From: Spirochaetales bacterium
GTDB lineage: Bacteria > Spirochaetota > Spirochaetia > Treponematales > Treponemataceae
Direction: 5' to 3'
Length of the DNA: 42,664 nt
Assembly (NCBI GenBank): GCA_003246335.1
Contig: QKAR01000159.1
Location: 1 to 42,664, forward strand
Position 1 is the stretch's first letter, and every line of letters starts with the position of its first letter. Under the pieces are notes generated by a model. The model did no database searches. It was given only the letters and a program-made list of their open reading frames with translations, and was not told the origin of the DNA. The position numbers and the translations under genes were made by a program. Of the stretch, positions 35,735 to 42,664 are shown in pieces.

Positions 35735-35806
35735 TTAGCTACTCCTTTGGCGGTTTTTAAACGGCATTTTTTTAAGCCGTTCACGGCATCCCTGCCGATC
35801 TGTCAA
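35735..35806 (-). promoter_or_regulatory. flaB leader and promoter region
   Basis: Minus-strand reading gives a TTGACA (35806-35801), then GCCGTGAA (35787-35780), which matches 6 of 8 positions of the sigma-28 -10 GCCGATAA, then AAGGAG (35747-35742) and the ATG. The upstream half of a sigma-28 site is poor, so I cannot decide between sigma-28 and sigma-70. The rest of the flaB upstream gap, to 35955, shows nothing I can name. Confidence 0.35.
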
Positions 35807-35955
35807 TGTTTCCGGATCCTCCGACGTCCACACGCAGAAGACGGCGTTCTTCCGTCGACCCCGAACACCTGTATTCAGGCCGCTTTTAGAACGTATTTTG
35901 AGTATCGGAAAAGAGAAAAATGACTTGAGGAAAAAACGCCGAGTTTATGCGAAGG

Positions 35956-36363
35956 TTATTTCTTTTTTGCGCCGGTTAGTCGGCAATTGGTACATCCGAG
36001 TATATGGACATGATGTTTTCCTCCCTGGCGATCAAAAAGCCGCGCGACGAGGAAACCCTCTTCTGAAAGTTTTTTCTTGCAGACGGGACATTGGCGGACG
36101 ATTCCGCTTTCGCTGTAGGGGTGGCAATGCGGGCATCCGAAAATATGGCAGAGCCTATCGTCGTTACCCGGAAAAAGGGCCGATTTAATCTGTTCCCCGT
36201 TCGTCAATGGGGTTCCGCAAACGGGACAGGTTGCGCCGCTCAAGGGATTACCCTGTTTTGTGAACGATTTGGGCCGATGCTCCGGTTTTTTCCGAGAATA
36301 CGAAAAAAGACTGTACGCGAAAAACAGCAGCAAGAGCGCCGCTAAAAGATAAAATATCGTCAT
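35956..36363 (-). CDS. Membrane-anchored protein with tandem zinc ribbons
   Basis: A 135-residue protein of unknown function. The N-terminal membrane helix (MTIFYLLAALLLLFFAYSLF) is followed by a basic stretch and two similar cysteine units. Each runs CPVC, then L..G, a hydrophobic LF, His, I.GC..C. The first uses CPVCGTPL and HIFGCPHC, the second CPVCKKKL and HILGCTNC, clearly an internal duplication. The cysteines should bind zinc on the cytoplasmic side (inference). ATG 36363 has AAGGA 4 nt upstream. In-frame ATGs 18 and 33 nt earlier are less well placed. Divergent from rsmI. Confidence 0.75.
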   Translation of the reverse strand: MTIFYLLAALLLLFFAYSLFSYSRKKPEHRPKSFTKQGNPLSGATCPVCGTPLTNGEQIKSALFPGNDDRLCHIFGCPHCHPYSESGIVRQCPVCKKKLSEEGFLVARLFDRQGGKHHVHILGCTNCRLTGAKKK

Positions 36364-36407
36364 GAATCCTTGAGACAACATGAACGTATAATGCACTGAA
36401 AGCGAAC

Positions 36408-36436
36408 TTGCCGCAATCTATAAAGTGGAGTATCAT
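36408..36436 (+). promoter_or_regulatory. Promoter of rsmI, apparently leaderless
   Basis: TTGCCG (36408-36413), a 17-nt spacer and TATCAT (36431-36436) are followed after 6 nt by GTG 36443. This supports that GTG as the start, since it gives the usual RsmI N-terminus. Confidence 0.55.
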
Positions 36437-36442
36437 AATTTT

Positions 36443-37138
36443 GTGGCATTTTTGTATATTGTGGCGACGCCGATAGGCAACCTTGGGGATATTACGTATC
36501 GGGCGCTCGAGACGTTCAAGGCCGTGGACGTAATCGCGTGCGAGGACACTCGGCACACATTGCAGCTTTTGACCCACTTCGGGATTCGAAAGCCGCTTGT
36601 TTCCTGCCGCGCGCGCAATGAGGACTTCGCCGCTCGTAAAATCATCTCGGCGTTAGATGACGGGCAGAACGTCGCGTATGCCAGCGACGCGGGAACCCCG
36701 GCTCTTAGCGACCCTGGCTCCGTTTTGGTTCGAGCCGCCCGCGAAGCGGGACATACGGTCGTCCCGATTCCCGGACCTTCCGCGTTTGCCACGCTTTTGA
36801 GCGTTTCGGGGTCTTGGGACAAGACCGTCGTGTTTGAGGGTTTTTTGTCCCCTAAGCCGGGGCGACGCAAACGCCGACTCGGCGAGCTCTTGGCGATGGA
36901 TGCGGGTTTCGTGTTGTACGAATCCCCGTTTAGAATTCTCAAGCTTTTGACCGATTTGGCCGAGATTGACGGTACGCGAGACGTGGTCGTTGGGCGGGAA
37001 ATGACGAAATTGCACGAGGAAATCGTTTCCGGTCCCGTTGGGGAGGTTCTCGCGAATTTTGCCGCTCGCGAAAAAATTTTGGGGGAGTTTGCCGTTTGCG
37101 TTTTGGGAAAAAAACCCTCAACTTGTGATGACGAGTGA
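36443..37138 (+). CDS. rsmI: 16S rRNA (cytidine-1402-2'-O)-methyltransferase RsmI
   Basis: Methylates C1402 in the decoding centre with SAM. The 231-residue protein has the tetrapyrrole-methylase fold with the signature [20 protein letters not shown] at the start, [20 protein letters not shown] near residue 78 and [14 protein letters not shown]. Family proteins start a few residues before LYIVATPIG, so I choose GTG 36443. A GTG at 36425 would add six residues and overlap the promoter. It lies 31 nt upstream of flgM. Confidence 0.93.
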   Translation: MAFLYIVATPIGNLGDITYRALETFKAVDVIACEDTRHTLQLLTHFGIRKPLVSCRARNEDFAARKIISALDDGQNVAYASDAGTPALSDPGSVLVRAAREAGHTVVPIPGPSAFATLLSVSGSWDKTVVFEGFLSPKPGRRKRRLGELLAMDAGFVLYESPFRILKLLTDLAEIDGTRDVVVGREMTKLHEEIVSGPVGEVLANFAAREKILGEFAVCVLGKKPSTCDDE

Positions 37139-37145
37139 CCGATAT
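37138..37145 (+). promoter_or_regulatory. Possible sigma-28 -10 element before flgM
   Basis: ACCGATAT matches 6 of 8 positions of the sigma-28 -10 GCCGATAA, and CAACTTGT at the right distance upstream matches 4 of 8 of the -35. The flgM leader would then be about 20 nt with an AGGA ribosome site. Weak evidence on sequence alone. Confidence 0.28.
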
Positions 37146-37169
37146 AAGAAGTGAAGGTAGGAAAGTCGT

Positions 37170-37454
37170 ATGATGATTGACCGCTTGGGGGGCATTGACC
37201 CCCTCAAAAATGTACAAAGTGCCCATAAAGCCGGCAGGGTAAACGGTACGGCCGAATCAGACTCAATCAATGTGTCCGCCGAGGCAAAAGAGCTTTCTGA
37301 AGTATATTCAACGATTGAGACCGTCAATGCCACGCCCGACGTTCGCGCGGATAAAGTGGCGGAAGTTATGGAAAAGTTAAAAGACCCGTCGTATATAAAT
37401 AAATCCGTCGTTGATCTCGTTGCCGATCGGATAATGGACGTATACGGATTGTAA
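37170..37454 (+). CDS. flgM: Anti-sigma-28 factor FlgM
   Basis: Holds sigma-28 (FliA) inactive until the hook is complete, linking filament gene expression to assembly. The 94-residue protein has the family pattern: a polar, flexible N-terminal half with the DSINVSAEAKELSE patch near residue 31, and C-terminal helices (DVRADKVAEVMEKLKDPSYI, then VADRIMDVYGL) that bind the sigma factor. AGGA lies 7 nt before the first of two adjacent ATG codons. A strong terminator follows. Confidence 0.9.
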   Translation: MMIDRLGGIDPLKNVQSAHKAGRVNGTAESDSINVSAEAKELSEVYSTIETVNATPDVRADKVAEVMEKLKDPSYINKSVVDLVADRIMDVYGL

Positions 37455-37477
37455 GGATACGTGCGTATGAGAAAGAG

Positions 37478-37506
37478 AGGCGGACCCATGGGTTCGCCTT
37501 TTTTTT
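37478..37506 (+). terminator. Intrinsic terminator after flgM
   Basis: AGGCG (37478-37482) and CGCCT (37495-37499) close a stem that continues with ACC/GGT across one G-T pair. Eight T residues follow (37499-37506). Confidence 0.88.
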
Positions 37507-37517
37507 ACGATGCATGC

Positions 37518-37523
37518 TATACT
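37518..37523 (+). promoter_or_regulatory. -10 element of the Fe-ADH-fold gene
   Basis: TATACT lies 11 nt after the flgM terminator T-run. The leader of about 15 nt carries AAGGAC before ATG 37545. The -35 area overlaps the terminator. Confidence 0.45.
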
Positions 37524-37544
37524 TAAGCGACTAAGGACAGGGTA

Positions 37545-38693
37545 ATGGCTGATTTTATCTTTCGAATTTCTCCAAACGTGATTCTTGGGCCGTACACCAT
37601 GGCTCGTATGGGACAGATTGCCTCCGCCTGGGGGTCAAATTATATTTTAATCGCCGATCCCATACTGAAAGAGTATAACCTCGTGGAAAAAGCCGTTGGC
37701 GCGCTTGAGGAAAAGGGAATTTCCGTTTTTATTTTTGACGATATTCCTTCCGGAGCCACTACAGAGACGCTCGAGCACGCGCTGTCTCTCGCGCGAGGGG
37801 CTCACGTACATGGGGTAATTTCCTTCGGCGGCATGAAAACGGCGTCTTTAGGCCGCGCCGTCGCCTCTTTATATAACGAAAACCATGAGATTTACGATTA
37901 TCTTGCCGGCGCGCAGCCATACTCCGGCGCTCTGCCGTTTATAGAGGTGCCGTCGACGTGCCGGGACGCTTTCGCGTTCATGGATCGCACGCCGGTCATT
38001 GACGCGCGAAACCGGCAGGTGAAGCTCATGAAAACGCAGAGCGGGATCTGCAAGGCTGTGATCGTTGACCCGAATCTGTACATGCATATGTCGCCGAACA
38101 CCGCCCAGTCGATGATTTTCCACGCGATAACGCTCGCGATCGAGGGCTATGTCTCGACGAAATCGAACTTTTTCTCCGAGACGATACTGGGAAAGGCGAT
38201 CGAGATGCTTTTGCTCGCGCTCGATCCCGAACAGAGCAAACTTGTCGGGACGCCGTCGGAAATGCTGGTCGCTCAAGGCGGATGCATGGCGTCCATGGGC
38301 GTAGCCGTAAGCTCTCCTGGAGTCGCGACCGCGATTTCATTCGCCTGTAACGGGCGGTACAAAACCTCAACCTCTCTCGTTTGCGCCGTCCTTTTGCCTT
38401 ATATAATGGAAGACGCTGCCCGTTCCAAAGTGGATCGCATCGCGACGATCGGGAAAATGCTGGGCGTCTCTTCATCCGGGCTCGCGGCTAACGAGGTCGC
38501 GCGTCTCGCCGTCGACGACGTTCGCCGGCGATTGGCTCTCGCGGGCCTCCCCACTCGGCTCAAGGATCTTGGCCTCTCGATCGATCAACTCGTTCCGTGC
38601 GCGGAAGACGCGACCGCCCTGGACTTAATGAACTACATACCCCGTGCGATGTCGAGCGACGATTTATTCGATTTAATTAAACAGGCGTATTAA
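37545..38693 (+). CDS. Iron-containing alcohol dehydrogenase-fold protein with degenerate active site
   Basis: A 382-residue protein that aligns by pattern with type III Fe-ADH / dehydroquinate-synthase-fold enzymes: N-terminal Rossmann half (ILIADPILKEY, HGVISFGGMKTASLGRAVA) and helical C-terminal half (AIEGYVS, AVLLPYIMEDAA). The catalytic residues appear lost. The NAD motif GGGSxxDxAK reads GGMKTASLGR. The metal-ligand segment DALTHAIEAYVS reads HAITLAIEGYVS. The two later histidine motifs (VHALAH and PHG) read TAISFA and STS. A non-enzymatic or altered role is likely. Its stop overlaps the start of the SpoU gene by one base. Confidence 0.8.
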   Translation: MADFIFRISPNVILGPYTMARMGQIASAWGSNYILIADPILKEYNLVEKAVGALEEKGISVFIFDDIPSGATTETLEHALSLARGAHVHGVISFGGMKTASLGRAVASLYNENHEIYDYLAGAQPYSGALPFIEVPSTCRDAFAFMDRTPVIDARNRQVKLMKTQSGICKAVIVDPNLYMHMSPNTAQSMIFHAITLAIEGYVSTKSNFFSETILGKAIEMLLLALDPEQSKLVGTPSEMLVAQGGCMASMGVAVSSPGVATAISFACNGRYKTSTSLVCAVLLPYIMEDAARSKVDRIATIGKMLGVSSSGLAANEVARLAVDDVRRRLALAGLPTRLKDLGLSIDQLVPCAEDATALDLMNYIPRAMSSDDLFDLIKQAY

Positions 38694-39514
38694 TGTTTCC
38701 GCTCTATAAACTAGAGCGGTTGGCGGTAGGTCAGCGGCGAAGGAAACTCGTTCTGCTGCTTTCCGCTCTCGAGCCGTCTCTTGGCTCCGATTGCGGGCCT
38801 GCGCAAGCGGAATACGTTTGCGCAATCGCGCGGCTTGCCCTGCAAGACGATAAAATTTCACCTGCCGCCTCCTCGGAATTAGAGCTCCTTTCGGCGCGAA
38901 TAGGGGCCGGGGATCGCTCCCTGGCCTTGCGGTTGGCGAATCATGCGCGCCACGCCCTTCTTGCGGCCATCGGGACGTTTCCCGCCGAATGGGACTTGAT
39001 TATGCCGAGTTCTCGCGCGGGAGTTTCTGATGGGCAACTTCCCGCCCGGCCTTTTCGTCCGGGGGTTTTCGCGTATGCCGAGGATATTCGATCCCCTTTT
39101 AACCTTGGCTCTATCTTTAGGACGGCTGAAGCCTTCGGCGCCGAGGGCCTTTTTCTCTCGCCGCTTTGCGCATCGCCGACGCACCCACGCGCGATTCGAT
39201 CAGCGATGGGCTGCGTGGATTTTCTCCCTTGGACTCAGTGTTCCCTGGCTGACTTACCGCAAGACTTGCCGGTCTTCGCACTGGAGACCGGCGGCACTCC
39301 GCTCGCCGAGTTTAATTTCCCCGAGCGGGGCGTTGTTCTCGTCGGTTCCGAGGAGTTAGGCGTAAGCCCGGAAGGTCTCGATCGCGCGAGTTGGGGGCGG
39401 GTATCGATTCCGATGCGGGGAATAAAGGCTTCGCTCAACGTCGGCGTCGCCTTCGGAATTTTAATGCAGGCGTGGTCCGATTATTTAGACTGTTCCGCGC
39501 TGAAACCTTTCTGA
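38693..39514 (+). CDS. SpoU/TrmH-family RNA 2'-O-methyltransferase
   Basis: SAM-dependent ribose methyltransferase of unknown RNA target, 273 residues. The SPOUT domain fills residues about 120-270 with motif 1 SPFNLGSIFRTAEAFG, motif 2 VLVGSEELGVS and motif 3 IPMRGIKASLNVGVAFGILM. The N-terminal 115 residues (LYKLERLAVGQRRRKLVLLL) are helical and do not look like the L30e-type domain of RlmB, so this is a separate paralogue. It is coupled to the degenerate Fe-ADH gene by a one-base TAATG overlap. The last 34 nt overlap the convergent HDOD gene. Confidence 0.87.
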   Translation: MFPLYKLERLAVGQRRRKLVLLLSALEPSLGSDCGPAQAEYVCAIARLALQDDKISPAASSELELLSARIGAGDRSLALRLANHARHALLAAIGTFPAEWDLIMPSSRAGVSDGQLPARPFRPGVFAYAEDIRSPFNLGSIFRTAEAFGAEGLFLSPLCASPTHPRAIRSAMGCVDFLPWTQCSLADLPQDLPVFALETGGTPLAEFNFPERGVVLVGSEELGVSPEGLDRASWGRVSIPMRGIKASLNVGVAFGILMQAWSDYLDCSALKPF

Positions 39515-40977
39515 AAGCTCTCGCAAATTTTCCGCAAATGGGGCTCCCCGGCTATGCCGAAGGTTTTGAGGAACTTCGGGTCGATTTGGTAGAATTCGAT
39601 TTCCCCGTCCGAGAAGTGGATCATGAGGTCGGAAAGGCACACGGTCGTCGCGAGCAGGCGAAATTCCTCGGGTGCCGTCTCGGGGCTGTGGTGGTAGCGG
39701 ATCGCCGTGACGAGGGACGGCGGGAAGTTCCATTTTTCAGCGAGGGCCGCTCCGATTTCCGGATGGTTAATTCCCGACAGCAACGAGTCGAAGACCTTGT
39801 CCGGAATGTTGTGCTCGGCCTTAAACGCGGTTATTTTTTTCAGGAAATCGGGGTGCATGATGCTGAAAACGATCTTTCCCAAGTCATGAAGGAGCCCGCA
39901 GACGTAGGCGTCCTCGGTTACGATGCGGTTACGCAAAAAATTTCTGGCGAGATTATAGGAGAAAAAAGCCGTCTTGTAAGAATGTTCCCAAAGTTCCTTT
40001 TGCTCCTCGGTGTTCTCCCCAAGAATTTGAATCGTTCCGACCGAGAATAGAAGGTTTCGGATGCCGCGCAAGCCGACGAGCTTGACCGCTTCGGTGATGC
40101 TCGTGCATTTCTTCGAGAGCGCGAACGCGGCCGAATTAACGAGTTTGAGGAGATCCGTGGTGAGGGCGACGTCGTTGCTGATGAGCTGGGCTATGGCGGA
40201 AAGTTTCGATTCGGGATTGCTTAGCAATCGTTCGATTTGCGTGATGTTTTCGGGAAACTGCGGAATCGTCTCGATGTACGAGACGATGTCGTCGGTTAAC
40301 TCGTTTATTTGGTCTTGGACTTTCGCTTCCATCGGCATGACGATTCTCGTGATGGTCTCGCCATTTTCCACGAGGACCTCATAATTTTGGTCGTCGAGTC
40401 CAACTTTTTTTAGCATGAGGATCATGATGACGAGGCCGAGTCCCGCGCCTTCCGAGTCGTCGAGAACTTGGGTTAGGGCCTCCTCAAGCGTCGTGAATTG
40501 CTGTGACCGGGCTATTTTGTCGAAAACGCGCTTATACTCGGTTTTCGTCATTTCGGAATTGTTTTTTACCTCGATGACGATATTTCCGCCCTTGATCTGC
40601 AAAATGACCTTTATGTAGAGGCCTGCCTCTTTTTGAAGCTTGAGGTAGTACTCGATATTCGACAGCGTCGCCTCTTTGAAGCTTTTCATGCCGACTTCGT
40701 AATCGTGCGCGTCGTTGATATTCAGTTTTTGCTCGGCGAAATACACGCGTTTCGTGTTCGCCTTTTTCGCGTTAGTCGAAAGTTCGTTAATGCAATATAT
40801 GAGGTAATCCTTGAGTCGCTCCTGATTAATTTCCTCAAGGAAGGCGGTCAGCACATCGGCGATGTAAAGCTCTATTTCGTGCGGTAACGTATACGTCGTG
40901 ATGGATAGGGGAATGCCCATTCGGGTAGCTTTTTGAATTTTCGCGACATCGACCGATGTTTGACTTTTTTCTTGCAT
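39481..40977 (-). CDS. GHKL-ATPase-like / HDOD fusion protein
   Basis: A 498-residue cytoplasmic protein. Residues about 30-220 resemble a histidine-kinase ATPase fold: N-box-like YCINELSTNAKKAN near residue 65 and a G2-like box GAGLGLVI near 178. The G1 box Asp region reads KNNSEMT instead of DxGxG. No phospho-accepting His domain is seen. Residues about 228-450 are an HDOD domain (IPQFPENITQIERLL, LLKLVNSAAF, CGLLHDLGKIV, NHPEIGAALAEKWNFP). HDOD proteins act in bacterial signalling, often with cyclic-di-GMP or two-component systems. Start: ATG 10 nt after TATAAT. Confidence 0.82.
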   Translation of the reverse strand: MQEKSQTSVDVAKIQKATRMGIPLSITTYTLPHEIELYIADVLTAFLEEINQERLKDYLIYCINELSTNAKKANTKRVYFAEQKLNINDAHDYEVGMKSFKEATLSNIEYYLKLQKEAGLYIKVILQIKGGNIVIEVKNNSEMTKTEYKRVFDKIARSQQFTTLEEALTQVLDDSEGAGLGLVIMILMLKKVGLDDQNYEVLVENGETITRIVMPMEAKVQDQINELTDDIVSYIETIPQFPENITQIERLLSNPESKLSAIAQLISNDVALTTDLLKLVNSAAFALSKKCTSITEAVKLVGLRGIRNLLFSVGTIQILGENTEEQKELWEHSYKTAFFSYNLARNFLRNRIVTEDAYVCGLLHDLGKIVFSIMHPDFLKKITAFKAEHNIPDKVFDSLLSGINHPEIGAALAEKWNFPPSLVTAIRYHHSPETAPEEFRLLATTVCLSDLMIHFSDGEIEFYQIDPKFLKTFGIAGEPHLRKICESFQKGFSAEQSK

Positions 40978-40987
40978 GATGTATTTT

Positions 40988-40993
40988 ATTATA
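40988..40993 (-). promoter_or_regulatory. -10 element of the GHKL-HDOD gene
   Basis: A perfect TATAAT on the minus strand, 10 nt before ATG 40977, with a weak TTAGAC 18 nt further upstream. There is no Shine-Dalgarno. It sits in the 36-nt gap after the Lon-family gene, where I see no terminator. Confidence 0.5.
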
Positions 40994-41013
40994 GAGCAAA
41001 AGTATTTACCAGT

Positions 41014-42664
41014 CTAATTTTCAATAGATTTGTCAAAAAGCCGCATGCGCGACGCGTAATTTTTGAGCGTTTCGCACACTTTTTCCTCGAAGTCCCGCGC
41101 CTCAAGCCCCGAAAGGATTTCCAGGCCCTCTTCCGCGGTGTTTATCGCCCAAAGGTGAAAATGGCCGGCGAGGATCGCCCGTTCGACCCGTTGCGAAAGG
41201 AGCACGTTGTGTATATTTCGGCGGGGAATGATGACTCCTTGGGTTCCGGTTAAGCCGAGGATGGTACAGGTGTCGAAAAAACCCTCGATTTTCTCGGGTA
41301 CGCCGCCAACGGGCTGCACGTCCCCGAGTTGGTTGAGGCTGCCGGTAACCGCCAAATCCTGCCGAAGCGGAATTTGCGCTATCGCCGAAAGCAGGGCGAA
41401 AAATTCCGCGCAAGAAGCCGAGTCTCCGTCCACTTCGGTGTAGGATTGCTCGAAGCAGATGCTCGCGGACAGGGCGAGCGGTATTTCGCGCGCGTATTTT
41501 CGATGAAGCAATCCTTGGATTATGAGATGCGCCTTGTCGTAAATTTCGCCCGAAAGACCCGACTCTCGCTCGATGTTGATAACGCCCTTATTTCCCGGCG
41601 CCGCCTGCGCCGTTACCGCGACCGGTATGCCGAACGCGTGATACCCGCGATCGTGTACGGCAAGCCCGTTCACCTTGCCGACTTTCGCGCCGGAGACGTC
41701 AAGAAGAATTTCCTTGTCGCGGATCATTTCCGCGTATTTTTCCTCGGGGAGGCGCTGGAGGAATCTTCGCTTGTCGATGGCCGCGATGACTACCGCTTGG
41801 TCGATGATTGCCTTTCCGCTTTGCCGCGCCTCGAAATCCGCCTCGGTGATAAGGTCCGCGACGTGGGTGAATCGCGTTGAGAGCATGTTTCGGTATTCCG
41901 AAAGGCGGGCGGAGAACGAGATGATCTCGGCGATCCCGCTGTCGTCGATCGGCGTCGCGTTTCGTTTAGCCGAGATTTCGTCGATAAAGGCGATGAATCT
42001 CGCGAGATTTTCGTCCGAACCGTCCATGATTGAGTCGAATTCCGCGCAAACCTTGAAAAGTTTTTGGAAGTCGGGGTCTTCCTGATAGAGCAGGTCGTAT
42101 GAGTGTTCGCCGCCTATGATGATTACCTTGAGCCGGGCGGGCAGGGCTTGGGGTTTCAGCATGCTGGGGCCGTGCGTCCCCGCGGGGGCGGCCTGAATCT
42201 CGATTTTCCCCGATTGCAAAACCCTTTTCAGGTATGGCCAGGTTCCTTCCTCCATAAGAAGGTCTTGAAGCCGAAGGACGAGAAATCCCCCAGCGGCGCG
42301 ATGTACCGCCCCGGCGCGGAGTCGCAAGTGCCCGTTAACCGCGGCGTTCTCGTTTGGGGCGGGTGCCTCGATACTGCCAAAAAGATTGGAGAACGACGGG
42401 ACTTCCTCCTGAACGACGCAGTTTTTTCCTTCAGTTTCCTCGCAAATGAGGTTCATCTCATAGCGGCCGTAAAAACTCTTTTTATGCTCGGCGGATCGAA
42501 AGGGATTCGTCCATACCTGGATGCGCGCGAGAAGGTCCTCTCGGAGGGAGGCAAGAAAGGCGATCGCCTCCCGGTTGGAGGACTTTTCCCAGTCGGCCTT
42601 TAAGGCGGCGAGCTCGTTATCGATGATCGGCGTCGCGTATTCGACTTTCAAAGCGCGAATTTTC
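41014..42664 (-). CDS. Lon-family (S16) ATP-dependent protease, partial
   Basis: The C-terminal 549 residues or so of a protease whose N-terminus, including Walker A, lies beyond the right edge: the frame stays open to the last base. The AAA-type middle (LRLRAGAVHRAAGGFLVLRL, then a helical lid) is followed by the Lon proteolytic domain, with the catalytic Ser in EVDGDSASCAEFF and the catalytic Lys in GGVPEKIEGFF. Architecture fits the LonB/YcbZ-like group (COG1067) rather than classical Lon. An ATP-dependent protease with unknown targets. A TTG at 42651 is not the true start. Confidence 0.88.
   Translation of the reverse strand, partial: KIRALKVEYATPIIDNELAALKADWEKSSNREAIAFLASLREDLLARIQVWTNPFRSAEHKKSFYGRYEMNLICEETEGKNCVVQEEVPSFSNLFGSIEAPAPNENAAVNGHLRLRAGAVHRAAGGFLVLRLQDLLMEEGTWPYLKRVLQSGKIEIQAAPAGTHGPSMLKPQALPARLKVIIIGGEHSYDLLYQEDPDFQKLFKVCAEFDSIMDGSDENLARFIAFIDEISAKRNATPIDDSGIAEIISFSARLSEYRNMLSTRFTHVADLITEADFEARQSGKAIIDQAVVIAAIDKRRFLQRLPEEKYAEMIRDKEILLDVSGAKVGKVNGLAVHDRGYHAFGIPVAVTAQAAPGNKGVINIERESGLSGEIYDKAHLIIQGLLHRKYAREIPLALSASICFEQSYTEVDGDSASCAEFFALLSAIAQIPLRQDLAVTGSLNQLGDVQPVGGVPEKIEGFFDTCTILGLTGTQGVIIPRRNIHNVLLSQRVERAILAGHFHLWAINTAEEGLEILSGLEARDFEEKVCETLKNYASRMRLFDKSIEN

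Noticed and set aside
1-42664. CRISPR array, insertion sequence, prophage or toxin-antitoxin pair
   Set aside because: No regularly spaced repeats, transposase or integrase motifs, terminal inverted repeats or small paired genes were found on either strand.

Overview
This is a 42.7 kb chromosomal window from a spirochaete, most likely of the Treponema/Spirochaeta group. The clearest marker is a complete FlaB periplasmic-flagellum core flagellin at 34874-35734, which matches treponemal FlaB along its whole length. FlgM, two methyl-accepting chemotaxis proteins and several genes that look spirochaete-specific agree with this. The DNA is moderately GC-rich and densely packed. It shows no insertion sequence, phage gene, integrase or CRISPR array, so it reads as core chromosome. 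Most assignments rest on motifs and on recalled family sequences, because no database search was possible.

Layout. (1) 1-2.6 kb: ilvC and a divergent LysR gene that matches IlvY, giving an ilvYC-type unit with a palindromic operator candidate. (2) 2.6-8.2 kb: an HD phosphohydrolase, a ModF-type twin-cassette ATPase, a GH94 sugar phosphorylase and an RluA-type pseudouridine synthase. (3) 8.2-12.7 kb: metK, a stand-alone CBM48 protein, an ApbE lipoprotein and aspS. (4) 12.8-17.3 kb: a Cache-GGDEF diguanylate cyclase facing a beta-CASP nuclease / rlmB / hemolysin-III operon. (5) 17.3-20.1 kb: a DUF2804 protein and a 572-residue protein of unknown function. (6) 20.1-20.95 kb: an RNA block with four tRNA-Ser species, one tRNA-Arg and the SRP RNA. 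(7) 21-28.3 kb: a B12-binding radical SAM enzyme, two chemoreceptors, mntP, a HAD phosphatase and a NimA-like flavoprotein. (8) 28.3-33.3 kb: a sirtuin, a CPBP protease, a GNAT, and the classical dnaX-ybaB-recR operon. (9) 33.3-37.5 kb: an unknown 508-residue gene, flaB, a double zinc-ribbon membrane protein, rsmI and flgM. (10) 37.5 kb to the end: a degenerate Fe-ADH-fold protein coupled to a SpoU methyltransferase, a GHKL-HDOD fusion, and a Lon-family protease cut by the window edge.

No large undescribed defence or biosynthetic cassette is visible. The most unusual signals are smaller. About ten genes have a -10 hexamer 6-10 nt before the start codon and no Shine-Dalgarno, which suggests widespread leaderless transcription. 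The hemolysin-III Shine-Dalgarno lies inside a perfect 15-bp hairpin. One Fe-ADH-family protein appears to have lost its metal and nucleotide motifs. One protein fuses a histidine-kinase-like ATPase fold to an HDOD domain. All four serine isoacceptor tRNAs are clustered beside the SRP RNA, together with a tRNA-Arg carrying the unusual GCG anticodon.
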